Below the pieces are notes generated by a model. It was given only the letters and a program-made list of their open reading frames with translations. It ran no database searches and was not told the DNA's origin. Below are positions 51,881 to 61,330 of a stretch of DNA of 64,000 nucleotides, piece after piece. Every line of letters starts with the position of its first letter. The first letter of the stretch is position 1. The stretch is taken from contig NZ_VLKK01000004.1 of NCBI RefSeq assembly GCF_007830065.1, forward strand, positions 248,001-312,000, written 5' to 3'. Both the position numbers and the translations under genes were made by a program. Source of the stretch: Sphingobium wenxiniae. Its GTDB lineage: Bacteria > Pseudomonadota > Alphaproteobacteria > Sphingomonadales > Sphingomonadaceae.

Positions 51881-53023
51881 TTACTGCCGCAGCATGTCGC
51901 GGGCGACGATCATCCGCATGACCTGATTGGTGCCTTCCAGAATCGAATGGACGCGCAGGTCGCGCCAGAAGCGTTCGACCGGATAGTCCATCAGATAGCC
52001 ATAACCGCCATGCAATTGCAGCGCCCGGTCGACCACGGAAGAGCCGGTGTCCGTCGCGAAGCGCTTGGCCATGGCGGCGAAGCGGGTCTTGTCGGGCGCG
52101 TTCTCCGTCACCTTGACAGCGGCGGCGTAGAGCAGCGTGCGGGCGGCCTGAAGCTCTGTCTCCATGTCGGCCAGCATGAACTGGGTATTCTGGAAATCGG
52201 CGATGGCCTGACCGAACTGCTTGCGGTCCCTGGTATAGGCGACCGCTTCGTCGATGCAGCGCTGCGCGCCGCCCAGCGAGCAGGCCCCGATATTGAGCCG
52301 TCCCCCGTCCAGCCCCATCATAGCGATGCGGAAGCCTTCCCCTTCCCCGCCGACCAGATTTTCGGCCGGCACGCGCACCCCGTCGAAATTGACCTGCGCA
52401 GTAGGCTGCGAGTGCCAGCCGAGCTTGCGTTCCCGCGCGCCGAAGCTGACGCCCTCCATATCCTTTTCGATGACGAGGCAGCTTATGCCCTTGGGACCAT
52501 CCCCGCCGGTTCGGACCATGGTGACATAAATGTCGTTCTCGCCGCCGCCGGAGATGAACTGCTTGGAGCCGGTGACGACATAATGGTCGCCGTCCCGCAC
52601 GGCACGGGTCTTGAGCGCGGCGGCGTCGGAGCCGGAGCCGGCTTCGGTCAGGCAATAGCTGCCCATGCGCTCCATCGGCACCATGGAGGGCAGATATTTG
52701 TCCCTGAGCGCCTGACTGCCGAAGCGGTCGATCATCCACGACGCCATGTTGTGGATCGACAGGAAGGCGCTGGTGGAAGGACAACCATAGGCCATCGCCT
52801 CCATGATGAGCGCGGCTTCCAGACGGCCAAGCCCGATGCCGCCGGACGCTTCGGACACATAGATGCCGCCGAAGCCCAGCGCCGCCGCCGCGCGGATCGT
52901 GTCGCGGGGGAAGATGTGCTTTTCATCCCACTCCGCCGCGTGAGGCGTGATCGCGTCGGCGGTGAAGCGGCGCGCAAGATCCTGAATCTCGCGCTGCTCA
53001 TCGGTAAGGTCGAACTGGCTCAC
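51881..53023 (-). CDS. isobutyryl-CoA dehydrogenase-type acyl-CoA dehydrogenase
   Basis: 380 residues from GTG 53023; a longer frame starts inside mmsA and is not needed. Signatures CLTEAGSGSDAAALKTRA, FISGGGENDIYVTMVRTGG, RKQFGQAIADFQNTQFMLADM and LHGGYGYLMDYPVERFWRDLRVHSILEGTNQVMRMIVARDML, with catalytic Glu in ILEGTN. The context in an mms cluster points to isobutyryl-CoA oxidation. It begins eight bases after mmsA ends. Confidence 0.92.
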   Translation of the reverse strand: MSQFDLTDEQREIQDLARRFTADAITPHAAEWDEKHIFPRDTIRAAAALGFGGIYVSEASGGIGLGRLEAALIMEAMAYGCPSTSAFLSIHNMASWMIDRFGSQALRDKYLPSMVPMERMGSYCLTEAGSGSDAAALKTRAVRDGDHYVVTGSKQFISGGGENDIYVTMVRTGGDGPKGISCLVIEKDMEGVSFGARERKLGWHSQPTAQVNFDGVRVPAENLVGGEGEGFRIAMMGLDGGRLNIGACSLGGAQRCIDEAVAYTRDRKQFGQAIADFQNTQFMLADMETELQAARTLLYAAAVKVTENAPDKTRFAAMAKRFATDTGSSVVDRALQLHGGYGYLMDYPVERFWRDLRVHSILEGTNQVMRMIVARDMLRQ

Positions 53024-53031
53024 GACATGTC

Positions 53032-54528
53032 TCAGCCCATGGTGGGAATGACGAAGGCGCTGTCGCCGCTCCCCCCGCCATCGGGCCATCGCTGGGTGAC
53101 GGTCTTCACCTTGGTCCAGAATTTGACCCCTTCCATGCCGTGCTGGTTGGTGTCGCCGAAGGCCGAGCGCTTCCAGCCGCCGAAGCTGTGATAGGCGACC
53201 GGCACCGGGATCGGCACGTTGATGCCGACCATGCCGACATCGACCCGCGCGGCGAATTCACGCGCGGCGTGGCCGTTGCGGGTGAAGATGGCGACGCCAT
53301 TGCCATATTGGTGCTTGCTGGGGAGCGCCAGCGCCTCCTCGAAGGTTTCCGCGCGGACCATCTGGAGGACGGGGCCGAAAATCTCCTCCTTGTAGGCGGA
53401 CATATCGGGCGTCACATGGTCGAACAGCGTCGGGCCGACGAAGAAGCCCTCCTCATATCCCTGCAATGTAAAGCCGCGACCGTCCACCACCAGTTCGGCG
53501 CCTTCATCCACTCCGGTCTGAATCCACTGTTCGATCTTCGCCTTGTGCTGGGCGTTGATGACGGGGCCGTAATGCGCCTCCGCATCGGTGGAGATGCCGA
53601 CGCGCAGGGCTTCGATGGCGGGGATCAGCTTCTGGCGGAGGGCAACGGCGGTTTTCTCGCCTACCGGTACGACGACGGGAAGCGCCATGCACCGCTCGCC
53701 CGCCGAACCGAAGGCCGCGCCGGTGAGGTCATTGACCACCTGATCGAGATCGGCATCCGGCATGACGATGCCGTGATTCTTCGCGCCGCCCATGGCCTGC
53801 ACACGCTTGCCCGCCGCGACGCCGCGATTGTAGACATAATGGGCGATGTCCGACGATCCGACGAAGCTGACCGCGCCGATGCCGGGATGGTCGAGGATCG
53901 CGTCCACCATTTCCTTGTCGCCATGGACGACCTGAAAAATGCCCTCGGGCAGACCCGCTTCAAGGAAGAGTTCGCCCAGGCGCACGGGCACGGACGGATC
54001 GCGTTCCGAAGGCTTGAGGATGAAGGCATTGCCGGTCGCGATGGCGACGGCGGACATCCAGAGCGGGATCATCGCCGGGAAGTTGAAGGGGGTGATGCCC
54101 GCGCCGATGCCGACAGGCTGACGCATGGAAAAGACGTCGATCCCCGGCCCCGCGCCCTGCGTGAACTCGCCCTTCAGCACATGGGGGATGCCACAGGCAA
54201 ATTCGACGACTTCAAGCCCGCGCTGGATGTCGCCCTTCGCATCGGCGATCACCTTGCCATGTTCGGAACTGAGCAGATGGGCGAGCTCGTCCATGTTCCG
54301 CTCCACCAGTTCCTTGAAGCGGAACATGATGCGGGCGCGGCGCTGCGGGTTGACGGCGGCCCATGCGGGCTGCGCCTTGCGCGCGGCTTCGACCACGCGG
54401 TCGAGCAAGGCGGCGTCGCCCAGCGCGACACGGGCCTGCACGCCGCCATTATTGGGATCGAAAATTTCGCCATAGCGCGCAGGTGCCGCGTCGTGGGCGA
54501 AGGCGAGTTTGTGGGAAATCTCACGCAT
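53032..54528 (-). CDS. mmsA: methylmalonate-semialdehyde dehydrogenase (CoA-acylating)
   Basis: 498 residues, normal size. GAGITPFNFPAMIPLWM, LKPSERDPSVPVRLGELFLEAGLPEGIFQVVHGDKEMVDAIL and the nucleophile Cys in FGSAGERCMALPV are diagnostic. It converts methylmalonate semialdehyde to propionyl-CoA in valine degradation. First gene of the cluster, divergent from the LysR regulator. Confidence 0.95.
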   Translation of the reverse strand: MREISHKLAFAHDAAPARYGEIFDPNNGGVQARVALGDAALLDRVVEAARKAQPAWAAVNPQRRARIMFRFKELVERNMDELAHLLSSEHGKVIADAKGDIQRGLEVVEFACGIPHVLKGEFTQGAGPGIDVFSMRQPVGIGAGITPFNFPAMIPLWMSAVAIATGNAFILKPSERDPSVPVRLGELFLEAGLPEGIFQVVHGDKEMVDAILDHPGIGAVSFVGSSDIAHYVYNRGVAAGKRVQAMGGAKNHGIVMPDADLDQVVNDLTGAAFGSAGERCMALPVVVPVGEKTAVALRQKLIPAIEALRVGISTDAEAHYGPVINAQHKAKIEQWIQTGVDEGAELVVDGRGFTLQGYEEGFFVGPTLFDHVTPDMSAYKEEIFGPVLQMVRAETFEEALALPSKHQYGNGVAIFTRNGHAAREFAARVDVGMVGINVPIPVPVAYHSFGGWKRSAFGDTNQHGMEGVKFWTKVKTVTQRWPDGGGSGDSAFVIPTMG

Positions 54529-54564
54529 GGCGGCATCCTTTTCCTTCGGGTTGACGCGGCTCTA

Positions 54565-54601
54565 GCAATAGCGTGTAATTGCAAGCAACGACGAAATTTC
54601 G
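54565..54601. promoter_or_regulatory. LysR-type binding region between mmsA and the regulator
   Basis: In the 91-bp divergent spacer, GCAATAGCGTGTAATTGC (54565-54582) is an inverted repeat GCAAT-N8-ATTGC and CGAAATTTCG (54592-54601) is a perfect palindrome. TTGCAAGCAA lies between. These are the likely operator and activation sites of the LysR protein. Confidence 0.5.
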
Positions 54602-54619
54602 CATGTCTATACTGCAAGA

Positions 54620-55570
54620 ATGCAGCCGAGGGAAATGATGTTCGACTGGGACGACCTGCGCGTGTTTCTGGCCGTGGCCCGGGCGCGGAAGGTCGCTCCG
54701 GCGGCGCGGACGCTGGGAATCGACGGGACCACGATCATGCGGCGGCTTACACGTCTGGAAAAGTCGCTGGGCGCGGAACTGTTCGAGATGGCCTCAGGCG
54801 AGCGGGCGCTGACCGTCAGGGGGCAAGCTTTGCTGCGCCATGCCGAAACGGTCGAAAGCGCGGCCATGTCGGCAATCGAGGATGTGGCGGGGCAAGAACA
54901 ACAGCTTGCGGGACAGGTGCGGCTGTCGGTGGCGGAGGGCTTCGGGACATGGGTGCTGGCGCCCGGCCTTGCCGAGTTCAGCCAGCGGCATCCGGGCATC
55001 AGGCTGGACCTCATCACCGCTTCGGGCTTCCTCAATCCTTCGAAACGCGAGGCGGACATGGCGCTGATGCTGGCGCGGCCGCAGCGCGGGCGGCTATCGG
55101 TCAAGCGGCTGGGGGAATATCGGCTGCATCTTTACGCGTCCGCCGATTATCTGAAGCGGGCGGAAAGGCCGGAGCACCCCTCCCGACTGCGCGATCATGT
55201 GCTGGTCGGCTATGTTCCGGAGTTCATCTTTTCCCCGGAGCTCGATTATCTCGACGAGGTGGAGACGGGGCTGGAGGCGCATCTGCGCGCGACCAGCATC
55301 AACATGCAATATCGCATGATCCGCGACGGCAGCGGCATCGGCGTGCTGCCCGATTTCATCGCGCGGAGCGATCCGAATCTGATCGAACTGATGGCGGACA
55401 GGGTGGAGATCGTGCGCCATTTCTGGCTGGTGACGCATGAGGACTTACGCAAGGTCGCCCGCATCGCGGCGGTCGGCGCATGGTTGCAGGAACGCGTCGC
55501 CGCGGCGTCGGCTCGACGGGACAGAGCTGCCCACATCCCGTTGAAGGGCGTTTCCCTTACTCCGTCATGA
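54620..55570 (+). CDS. LysR-family regulator of the mms cluster
   Basis: 316 residues. The winged helix FDWDDLRVFLAVARARKVAPAARTLGIDGTTIMRRLTRLEKSLGAELFE is followed by a substrate-binding domain. It is divergent from mmsA with a short shared control region, the usual arrangement for a pathway activator. Its last 14 bases overlap the convergent cysQ. Confidence 0.9.
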   Translation: MQPREMMFDWDDLRVFLAVARARKVAPAARTLGIDGTTIMRRLTRLEKSLGAELFEMASGERALTVRGQALLRHAETVESAAMSAIEDVAGQEQQLAGQVRLSVAEGFGTWVLAPGLAEFSQRHPGIRLDLITASGFLNPSKREADMALMLARPQRGRLSVKRLGEYRLHLYASADYLKRAERPEHPSRLRDHVLVGYVPEFIFSPELDYLDEVETGLEAHLRATSINMQYRMIRDGSGIGVLPDFIARSDPNLIELMADRVEIVRHFWLVTHEDLRKVARIAAVGAWLQERVAAASARRDRAAHIPLKGVSLTPS

Positions 55571-56390
55571 AAGGCGCGATGGGCGGCGGGTCGATATCTC
55601 CCGCCGCGACGAAACCGGGGTTGAAGAAGCGCGCCTTGCCATAGGCCATGGGCGCGCCATCGGGCGCGAGCAGCTTGCCCCCGGCGGCACGCAGCACGGC
55701 GTCCCCCGCGCCGATGTCCCATTCGCAGGTCGGGGCAAGGCGGGGATAGAGGTCCGCCTCCCCCGCCGCGACCATGCAGATCTTGAGCGAGGAGCCGAAG
55801 GACACCCGTTCCGCCACGTCGAACTGGCCAAGATAGGCATCGGTTTCGGGCGTATTGTGCGATTTCGAGGCGACCACCGACAGGCCCCCGCCGGGTAGGT
55901 CGCGCACATGGATCGGCGCCCGATCACCAATTTCGCCTTCGCGCGATACAGGGGCGCTCCACGCCGCCCCGCTTTGCACGTCGCCCACGAAGAGGCGGCC
56001 CTTGGCCGGCGCGTAGACAATGCCGAAGACGGGCTGGCGCGCTTCGATCAGCGCGATGTTGACGGTGAAGTCACCGCGCCGCTCGATAAACTCCTTGGTC
56101 CCGTCAAGCGGATCGACGAGAAAGAAGGTGCCCTCTGTCCGGGGCACGCGGCCTGCGGCCACCTCCTCTTCCGCGATCACGGGGATATCGCCCGCGACCC
56201 GCGCCAGCGCTTCGAGGATGATCTTCTCCCCGGCGGCGTCCGCCTGCGTCACGGGACTGTTGTCCGACTTGGTTTCCACCGAGAAGCCGGCGTCATAGAT
56301 GGCCATGATCGCCTGTCCCGCATCGATGGCCGCGGCAACGAGGGCATCGGCGATCCGCGTAATGTTCACCGGCTGGTTGGATGGCTGCAT
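55557..56390 (-). CDS. cysQ: 3'(2'),5'-bisphosphate nucleotidase CysQ
   Basis: 277 residues of the inositol-monophosphatase fold. Metal-binding EEEVAAGR and DPLDGTKEFIERRGDFTVNIALIE (the DPLDGT signature) and CEWDIGAGDAVLRAAGG near the end are clear. It removes the 3'-phosphate from PAP or related nucleotides, supporting sulfate assimilation and limiting toxic PAP. It follows the PiuC-tonB genes but its role differs. Confidence 0.93.
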   Translation of the reverse strand: MQPSNQPVNITRIADALVAAAIDAGQAIMAIYDAGFSVETKSDNSPVTQADAAGEKIILEALARVAGDIPVIAEEEVAAGRVPRTEGTFFLVDPLDGTKEFIERRGDFTVNIALIEARQPVFGIVYAPAKGRLFVGDVQSGAAWSAPVSREGEIGDRAPIHVRDLPGGGLSVVASKSHNTPETDAYLGQFDVAERVSFGSSLKICMVAAGEADLYPRLAPTCEWDIGAGDAVLRAAGGKLLAPDGAPMAYGKARFFNPGFVAAGDIDPPPIAPFMTE

Positions 56391-56476
56391 TCTGGATGAC
56401 TCTTTCTTCTGAAAGCGCGATGCGCGCCCAACGCTTATAGCGCTGTCGCCGCCAAGACCAATCAGCGATTGTCTGA

Positions 56477-57160
56477 TTACGCTTCCGACCAGCGCCGGAG
56501 CAGATTGTGATACACGCCGGTCAGACGGATTATCTGGGCATGGCCGTGGCCCAGATCGGCGGCTAGTGCCTGGATGCTGCAGTCTAGATCGAACAGCATC
56601 TGCCGCGCGGCATCGTCGCGGATCATGGATTGCATCCAGAAGAAGCTCGCCACGCGCCGCCCGCGCGTGACCGGCTCTACGCGATGCAGGGAGGATGACG
56701 GATAGAGCACCGCGTCGCCCGCCGCCAACTTGACCTGCTGCACGCCGAAATGGGTTTCGATGGTCAGTTCGCCGCCGTCATAGGCGTCCGGCTCTTCCAG
56801 AAAGATGGTGATGGAAAGGTCCGACCGGACGCGAAACCCCGTGCCTGCCTGAATCCGCACGGCATTGTCGACATGGGTGCCGAACGCCTGCCTGTCCGCA
56901 TAGCTGTTGAACAAAGGCGGAAATATCTTAAGCGGAAGCGCAGCGGCGATGAACAGCGGCGACCGCCCGATCGCGTCCAACACCATCTGCCCGGCCTGCT
57001 TCGCTTCGGGCGCGTCCTCCGGCAATTGCAGATTCCGTTTGGCGAGCGCCGACTGATGACCGGACGTGGCGTTGCCGTCGACCCACTGCGCCCCGTCGAT
57101 CAGGGTGCGGACGGCATGCACGGCCGTCGCATCGAGCAATTGAGGAACGGCGATCAGCAT
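56477..57160 (-). CDS. PiuC/PKHD-type Fe(II)-dependent hydroxylase
   Basis: 227 residues from ATG 57160; the longer frame overlaps tonB and is not family-like. The facial triad is in FGTHVDNAV (HxD) and [23 protein letters not shown] (His plus the 2-oxoglutarate Arg). PiuC proteins accompany TonB-dependent siderophore receptors and are iron-regulated, fitting tonB and a receptor upstream. The substrate is not known. Confidence 0.9.
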   Translation of the reverse strand: MLIAVPQLLDATAVHAVRTLIDGAQWVDGNATSGHQSALAKRNLQLPEDAPEAKQAGQMVLDAIGRSPLFIAAALPLKIFPPLFNSYADRQAFGTHVDNAVRIQAGTGFRVRSDLSITIFLEEPDAYDGGELTIETHFGVQQVKLAAGDAVLYPSSSLHRVEPVTRGRRVASFFWMQSMIRDDAARQMLFDLDCSIQALAADLGHGHAQIIRLTGVYHNLLRRWSEA

Positions 57161-57189
57161 GGTCTGGAAACTCGAAAATAGCGCGCCCG

Positions 57190-57960
57190 TCAGGCGGCGT
57201 CCACGCGCAGCACGAAGGGGATTTCGACCACGCCCCTGACGCGCACCGGCTCGCCGTCGCGCACGGTGGGCCGCCAGCGCCATCCGCGCACGGCGTCGCG
57301 GGCGGCATCGTCCAGCCGCTTGAAGCCGCTGCTCTGCGCGACGGCGACGCTTTCGACCGCGCCGTCGATGCCCAGCGTCAGCGAAAGGACGACCGTGCCC
57401 TGCTCCCGCTTGCGGCGGCTTTCTATCGGATAGCGGGGCGGCTTGCCGGACACCATCTGGGTCGCGAGATCGCCGCCCTGCACCGTGCTGGGGGGCGCGG
57501 GCGGTGCGGGCGGAGCCGGGGCGGCCTTGACCGGAACGGGTGATGGCACGGGAACAGGGATCGGCGTGGTCGCCACGAGTTGAACCGGCGGCACCGGCAT
57601 CTGCACCAGGGGCGCCGGCGCTACGATTTCAGGCTTGGAAGGCGGAGGCGGAGGCGTTTCTTCCGACGGCGGCGGCGGTGCGGGCGGCGTCAGATTAACG
57701 ACGGTCAGCCTGGCCTCACGCACGGCGATCACATGCTGACGGACCTGCATCATGGCGAAGATCAGCGCTGCATGGACGGCGACGATGAGGAGGATGGCGG
57801 GCAGATTGGGGCCGCGCCGCTGGCCGAAGCGCCCTGCTTCCGCCGCCCGCGAAGGCTGAGGCGCGCGCGTATTCTGGCCCGGCCGGCGGGGATCGGGAAA
57901 CTGCCGAGATGCCGGCAAGTCCAACATATCGTCGATCCTGTCTTCCGCTACCGATAGCAT
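57190..57960 (-). CDS. tonB: energy transducer TonB
   Basis: 256 residues. One membrane anchor ([19 protein letters not shown], about 53-71) is followed by a Pro-rich periplasmic spacer ([20 protein letters not shown] ... [10 protein letters not shown], about 90-155) and a C-terminal domain [56 protein letters not shown]. It couples the proton motive force to outer-membrane receptors. exbB and exbD are not adjacent. It lies between piuC and the broken receptor. Confidence 0.93.
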   Translation of the reverse strand: MLSVAEDRIDDMLDLPASRQFPDPRRPGQNTRAPQPSRAAEAGRFGQRRGPNLPAILLIVAVHAALIFAMMQVRQHVIAVREARLTVVNLTPPAPPPPSEETPPPPPSKPEIVAPAPLVQMPVPPVQLVATTPIPVPVPSPVPVKAAPAPPAPPAPPSTVQGGDLATQMVSGKPPRYPIESRRKREQGTVVLSLTLGIDGAVESVAVAQSSGFKRLDDAARDAVRGWRWRPTVRDGEPVRVRGVVEIPFVLRVDAA

Positions 57961-58015
57961 GATCGCCCCCTCCTTCCATCAGCGAGCCAGCAAAGGGCCA
58001 TATCGCGAACCATAA

Positions 58016-58030
58016 TGCGAATCAATTGCA
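58016..58030. promoter_or_regulatory. Fur-box-like palindrome before tonB
   Basis: TGCGAATCAATTGCA is an imperfect 7-1-7 palindrome of the alphaproteobacterial Fur-box type, 56 bases before the tonB start. It fits iron control of tonB-piuC. Confidence 0.45.
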
Positions 58031-58150
58031 TACTCATGCACCAGATTCCTGTGATGGACCAACATGCGGGCGGGCAGCGGCCCGAGGAGAAAGGAGTGCA
58101 CCGCTGCCCGCCCCTTCCCCGGCCGGGACAAGCCGGGGAGATTTTTGGGA

Positions 58151-59249
58151 TCAGAACTTGTAGTTCAGGCTGAACACCGCCGAACGTGTCGGTGCAGGCT
58201 GCGCCCAGCTGCCGCCTGTCTGATTCCTTACGGTGGTCACATATTTCTTGTTGGTGAAGTTCTGGACATTGACCTGCGCCGTCAGATTTTCCGTGATCGG
58301 ATAGTTCACCATGAAACGATGGATCGTGTAGCTCGGCACGCGATAGGGTACATAACTGTCTGTCTGCAACTGCGCGAGCGTCGGATAGTTGAGCAGGAAT
58401 TTGCCCTGATAGGTCAACCCGTAACCCAACTCCAATCCGAAATCGAAGCGATAGGTCGTGAACAGGCTACCCGAATGTTTCGGCGTGTTCTGCAATTGGC
58501 TGCCGGCAGTCGGATCAAGATAGGTCGCGTCATTGCCGCACGGATTGATCGGCGGCCCGCCGGGATTGGCCGGATCGGGACGCGGCCCCGGATTGGCGAG
58601 ACAGTAATCGGACACGCCGCGCCGGATTTTCGACTTCAGATACATGTAGTTGGCTGAAATTGTCCAATTGGGCGTAATGTTGCCCGACGCACCAAGCGAC
58701 AGGCCTTCCCCGCGCTGCTTGCCGTCCATCGTCTGGTCGGGAAGCGTCGGATCATTGGAATTGACCTTGATCGAATTACGATCGTTGCGGAACAACGCAG
58801 CAGTCAGCAATAACTTCGCATCGAACAGGTCAGCCTTCACGCCGATCTCATAATTTTCTGTCGTTTCCGGCTTCAGGCGGCAATTGGCCGCCGAGCAGGC
58901 GCCATCGACCGAAGCCTTGGAGGGCAGTTTGGAGTTGCCATAGGCAACATAGACGCTGATATTGGGCGTCGGTTTCACCACCGCGCCGATACGGTATGAG
59001 AAGAGATTGTCATCCATTTCGAAATAGGTGGGATTGGTTATGGCTGGATCGGTCGGAACAACCAGTTCGCCCAAATCAGGACCGCTGGTCGACCTTCACC
59101 CCGGACTCGTCGAGGGCCGTATCGGTGACGGTGACGCCGCCCAGCTTCGAGGCTTGGGCGTCATCCTGCGCATGGGCGGTGGACGCGAGCGCAAGCGCGC
59201 TGACGCAACTCAGCGCTAGGAAAGATGGAACATTTGCGGATTTGGACAT
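58151..59249 (-). pseudogene. TonB-dependent siderophore receptor with internal deletion
   Basis: From ATG 59249 a 57-codon frame encodes a signal peptide (MSKSANVPSFLALSCVSALA..., cleavage after AHAQ) and the receptor start KLGGVTVTDTALDESGVKVDQ, then a TGA at 59078-59076. In another frame from about 59074 the C-terminal 300 residues of a barrel follow, ending FSLNYKF (ETTENYEIGVKADLF, NVQNFTNKKY are typical). The whole plug and the first barrel half, about 350-400 residues, are missing at the junction. The gene cannot give a working receptor. Confidence 0.82.
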
Positions 59250-59311
59250 GAACAGCCCCCCTTTTTAATCGGGATTCCTGCTATCGCGAGTTGTTCTCAG
59301 AGTCAATGCTA

Positions 59312-59327
59312 TTGCGAATAATTCTTA
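59312..59327. promoter_or_regulatory. Fur-box-like sequence before the receptor pseudogene
   Basis: TTGCGAATAATTCTTA resembles the site at 58016-58030 (shared TGCGAATnA) and lies 63 bases before the receptor start. It suggests the receptor was iron-regulated before decay. Confidence 0.4.
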
Positions 59328-59329
59328 TC

Positions 59330-59602
59330 TTACGAAGACAGCGTCCTTTCGAAAAGCCAGCAGCGGATGGCGCTGGCGAGGTTAGGCGGTTGCGCCGCCG
59401 CCAGACGCTCCACATCGATCCGGGCGATAAGGACATTGACCGGAACCTCCTCCCGCGCGGCTTGCGCGCAAAGGGCGTCCCAGAAGATCGGCTCAAGGCT
59501 GACCGCCGTCTGATGACCGGCGATCGTCACGCTCCGCTTCGCGGGCGGCGCAAAGGGAGAGGCTCCGGCGGACCGGGCCGAAGGAGCCTCATCCCGTTCC
59601 AT
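59330..59602 (-). CDS. ribbon-helix-helix domain protein
   Basis: 90 residues from ATG 59602, in TGATG overlap with phbB. RSVTIAGHQTAVSLEPIFWDALCAQAAREEVPVNVLIARIDVERLAAAQPPNLASAIRCWLFERT matches the RHH_4 (PF13467) DNA-binding family. Coupling to phbB hints at control of polyhydroxybutyrate or redox genes; unproven. Confidence 0.8.
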   Translation of the reverse strand: MERDEAPSARSAGASPFAPPAKRSVTIAGHQTAVSLEPIFWDALCAQAAREEVPVNVLIARIDVERLAAAQPPNLASAIRCWLFERTLSS

Positions 59603-60324
59603 CAATACATGTGCTGCCCGCCGTTGATCGAAAGCGTGCTGCCGGTGATGAAGGCCGCGTCCTCGCTGCACAGGAACGCCACGCCCCGCGCGATTTCATG
59701 GGCATGGCCGAGACGCCCCACTGGAATCTTCGCCACGATCTTTTCCAGCACCGGCGCAGGCACGGCGGCCACCATGTCGGTGTCGATATAGCCGGGCGCG
59801 ATCGCGTTGACGGTGATGCCGTATTTCGCGCCCTCCTGCGCCAGTGCCTTGGTGAAGCCATGGATGCCGGATTTGGCCGCGGCATAGTTCACCTGGCCAT
59901 ATTGGCCCGCCTGCCCGTTGACCGAACCGATATTGACGATGCGGCCCCAGCCGCGTTCGCGCATGCCGCCGAACGTCGCCTTGGCCATGTTGAAACAGCC
60001 GCCCAGATTGATGCGCATCACATCGTTCCAGTCTTCAAAGCTCATCCGCGCGAGCACGCCATCGCGGGTGATACCCGCATTGTTGACTACAATGTCGACA
60101 GGACCGAGCTTTTCAGCCACCTGCGCGCATCCGTCGAGGCAGGCCTGATGATCGCCGACATCCCATTTGAAGGCCGCGATGCCGGTCCTGTCGGTAAAGA
60201 CGCGTGCCTTTTCCTCATTACCGGCATAGTTGGCCGCGATGGTGTAGCCGAGATCCTTGAGGGCCAGGCTGATCGCCTCGCCAATTCCGCGTGTTCCGCC
60301 AGTGACGACAGCAACCTTGCTCAT
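59602..60324 (-). CDS. phbB: acetoacetyl-CoA reductase
   Basis: 240 residues from MSKVAVVTGGTRGIGEAISLAL; a longer frame begins inside hemH's end and is not needed. NADP motif TGGTRGIG, NNAG, catalytic YAAAK within QVNYAAAKSGIHGFTKALAQEGA, and MVAAVP match PhaB/PhbB. It reduces acetoacetyl-CoA to (R)-3-hydroxybutyryl-CoA for polyhydroxybutyrate. phaA and phaC are not in the window, so a related 3-oxoacyl-reductase role is possible. Confidence 0.88.
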   Translation of the reverse strand: MSKVAVVTGGTRGIGEAISLALKDLGYTIAANYAGNEEKARVFTDRTGIAAFKWDVGDHQACLDGCAQVAEKLGPVDIVVNNAGITRDGVLARMSFEDWNDVMRINLGGCFNMAKATFGGMRERGWGRIVNIGSVNGQAGQYGQVNYAAAKSGIHGFTKALAQEGAKYGITVNAIAPGYIDTDMVAAVPAPVLEKIVAKIPVGRLGHAHEIARGVAFLCSEDAAFITGSTLSINGGQHMY

Positions 60325-60365
60325 AAGCCCTCCTATAACTTCCAGTCGAACAACCTCACTTAAAT

Positions 60366-61328
60366 TCACCAGCCGGCCAGTTCCCGACCGATCAGATTCT
60401 CATACAAGTTGATAGCCTCCGCAGAGGCGTTCAAACAAGCCAGATGTGCGAATTTCCGCCCTCCTGAGGCAAGAAAATCCTCCCGCCCTCGCATGCCGAT
60501 CTCTTCAAGGGTTTCGAGGCAGTCAGCGGAAAAGCCGGGGGTAAGAACCGCTACCGTGCGGACGCCGTCCGATGGGAGCGTCTTCAGCGTCTCGTCAGTG
60601 GCCGGTCCGAGCCATTTCGCGGGTCCGAAACGCGACTGGAAAGTGATTCGGACTTCGCGATCCAATGCCTGAGCCAGCAGGCGCGCCGTCTCAAGCGACT
60701 GGGCATGATAGGGATCGCCCAGCGTCCGGGTCCGCTCCGGCATTCCGTGGAAGCTGGCGAGAAGGAGATCGGGCTCGAAATCCAGCGCGGCCAGTTGCCG
60801 CTGCGTCGACGCCCTGAGCGCTTCGATATAAGCACGATCATCGAAATAGGGCGGCAGGGTTCGGATCGCGGGCTGGGCACGGACCTTCGACAGCGCTTCT
60901 GCCGCGCAATCGATGGCGGTAGCGGTCGTGGCTGCGCAATATTGCGGATACAGGGGAGCCAGCAGGATGCGGTCGCACCCCGCTTCCCTCAACGCGTCCA
61001 ACCGCGTGGCAATCGAAGGATTGCCATAACGCATGGCCCAGTCGACCGTGACGCCGGGACCGAAACGTCCGGCCAGGGCAGTCGCCGTGTCGCGCGTATT
61101 CACCGCAAGGGGAGAGCCGTCCTTCGTCCAGATCTGGGCATAGGCATGGGCCGACTTGCGCGGACGGGCGAGAAGGATCGGCCCCCGCAGGATCGGTTGC
61201 CAGAGCCATTGCGGGATTTCCACCACGCGGGGGTCCGACAGAAACTCGGCCAGATAGCGTCGGACGGAGGGCGCATCGGGCGCATCGGGTGTGCCGAGAT
61301 TGATGAGGAGAACGCCGATGCGGGGCAT
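60366..61328 (-). CDS. hemH: ferrochelatase
   Basis: 320 residues from ATG 61328, which has AGGA six bases upstream; a TTG two codons earlier overlaps the previous stop. IGVLLINLGTPDAPD, MRYGNPSI, LLAPLYPQYCAATTATA, the metal-ligand His in ASFHGMPERT and TPGFSADCLETLEEIG are diagnostic. It inserts Fe2+ into protoporphyrin IX, the last step of heme synthesis. Confidence 0.95.
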   Translation of the reverse strand: MPRIGVLLINLGTPDAPDAPSVRRYLAEFLSDPRVVEIPQWLWQPILRGPILLARPRKSAHAYAQIWTKDGSPLAVNTRDTATALAGRFGPGVTVDWAMRYGNPSIATRLDALREAGCDRILLAPLYPQYCAATTATAIDCAAEALSKVRAQPAIRTLPPYFDDRAYIEALRASTQRQLAALDFEPDLLLASFHGMPERTRTLGDPYHAQSLETARLLAQALDREVRITFQSRFGPAKWLGPATDETLKTLPSDGVRTVAVLTPGFSADCLETLEEIGMRGREDFLASGGRKFAHLACLNASAEAINLYENLIGRELAGW

Positions 61329-61330
61329 AT

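Noticed and set aside
53140-55440. 766-residue plus-strand open frame across mmsA and the LysR gene
   Set aside because: It mirrors mmsA and then runs out of frame through LysR; both real genes have full family motifs.
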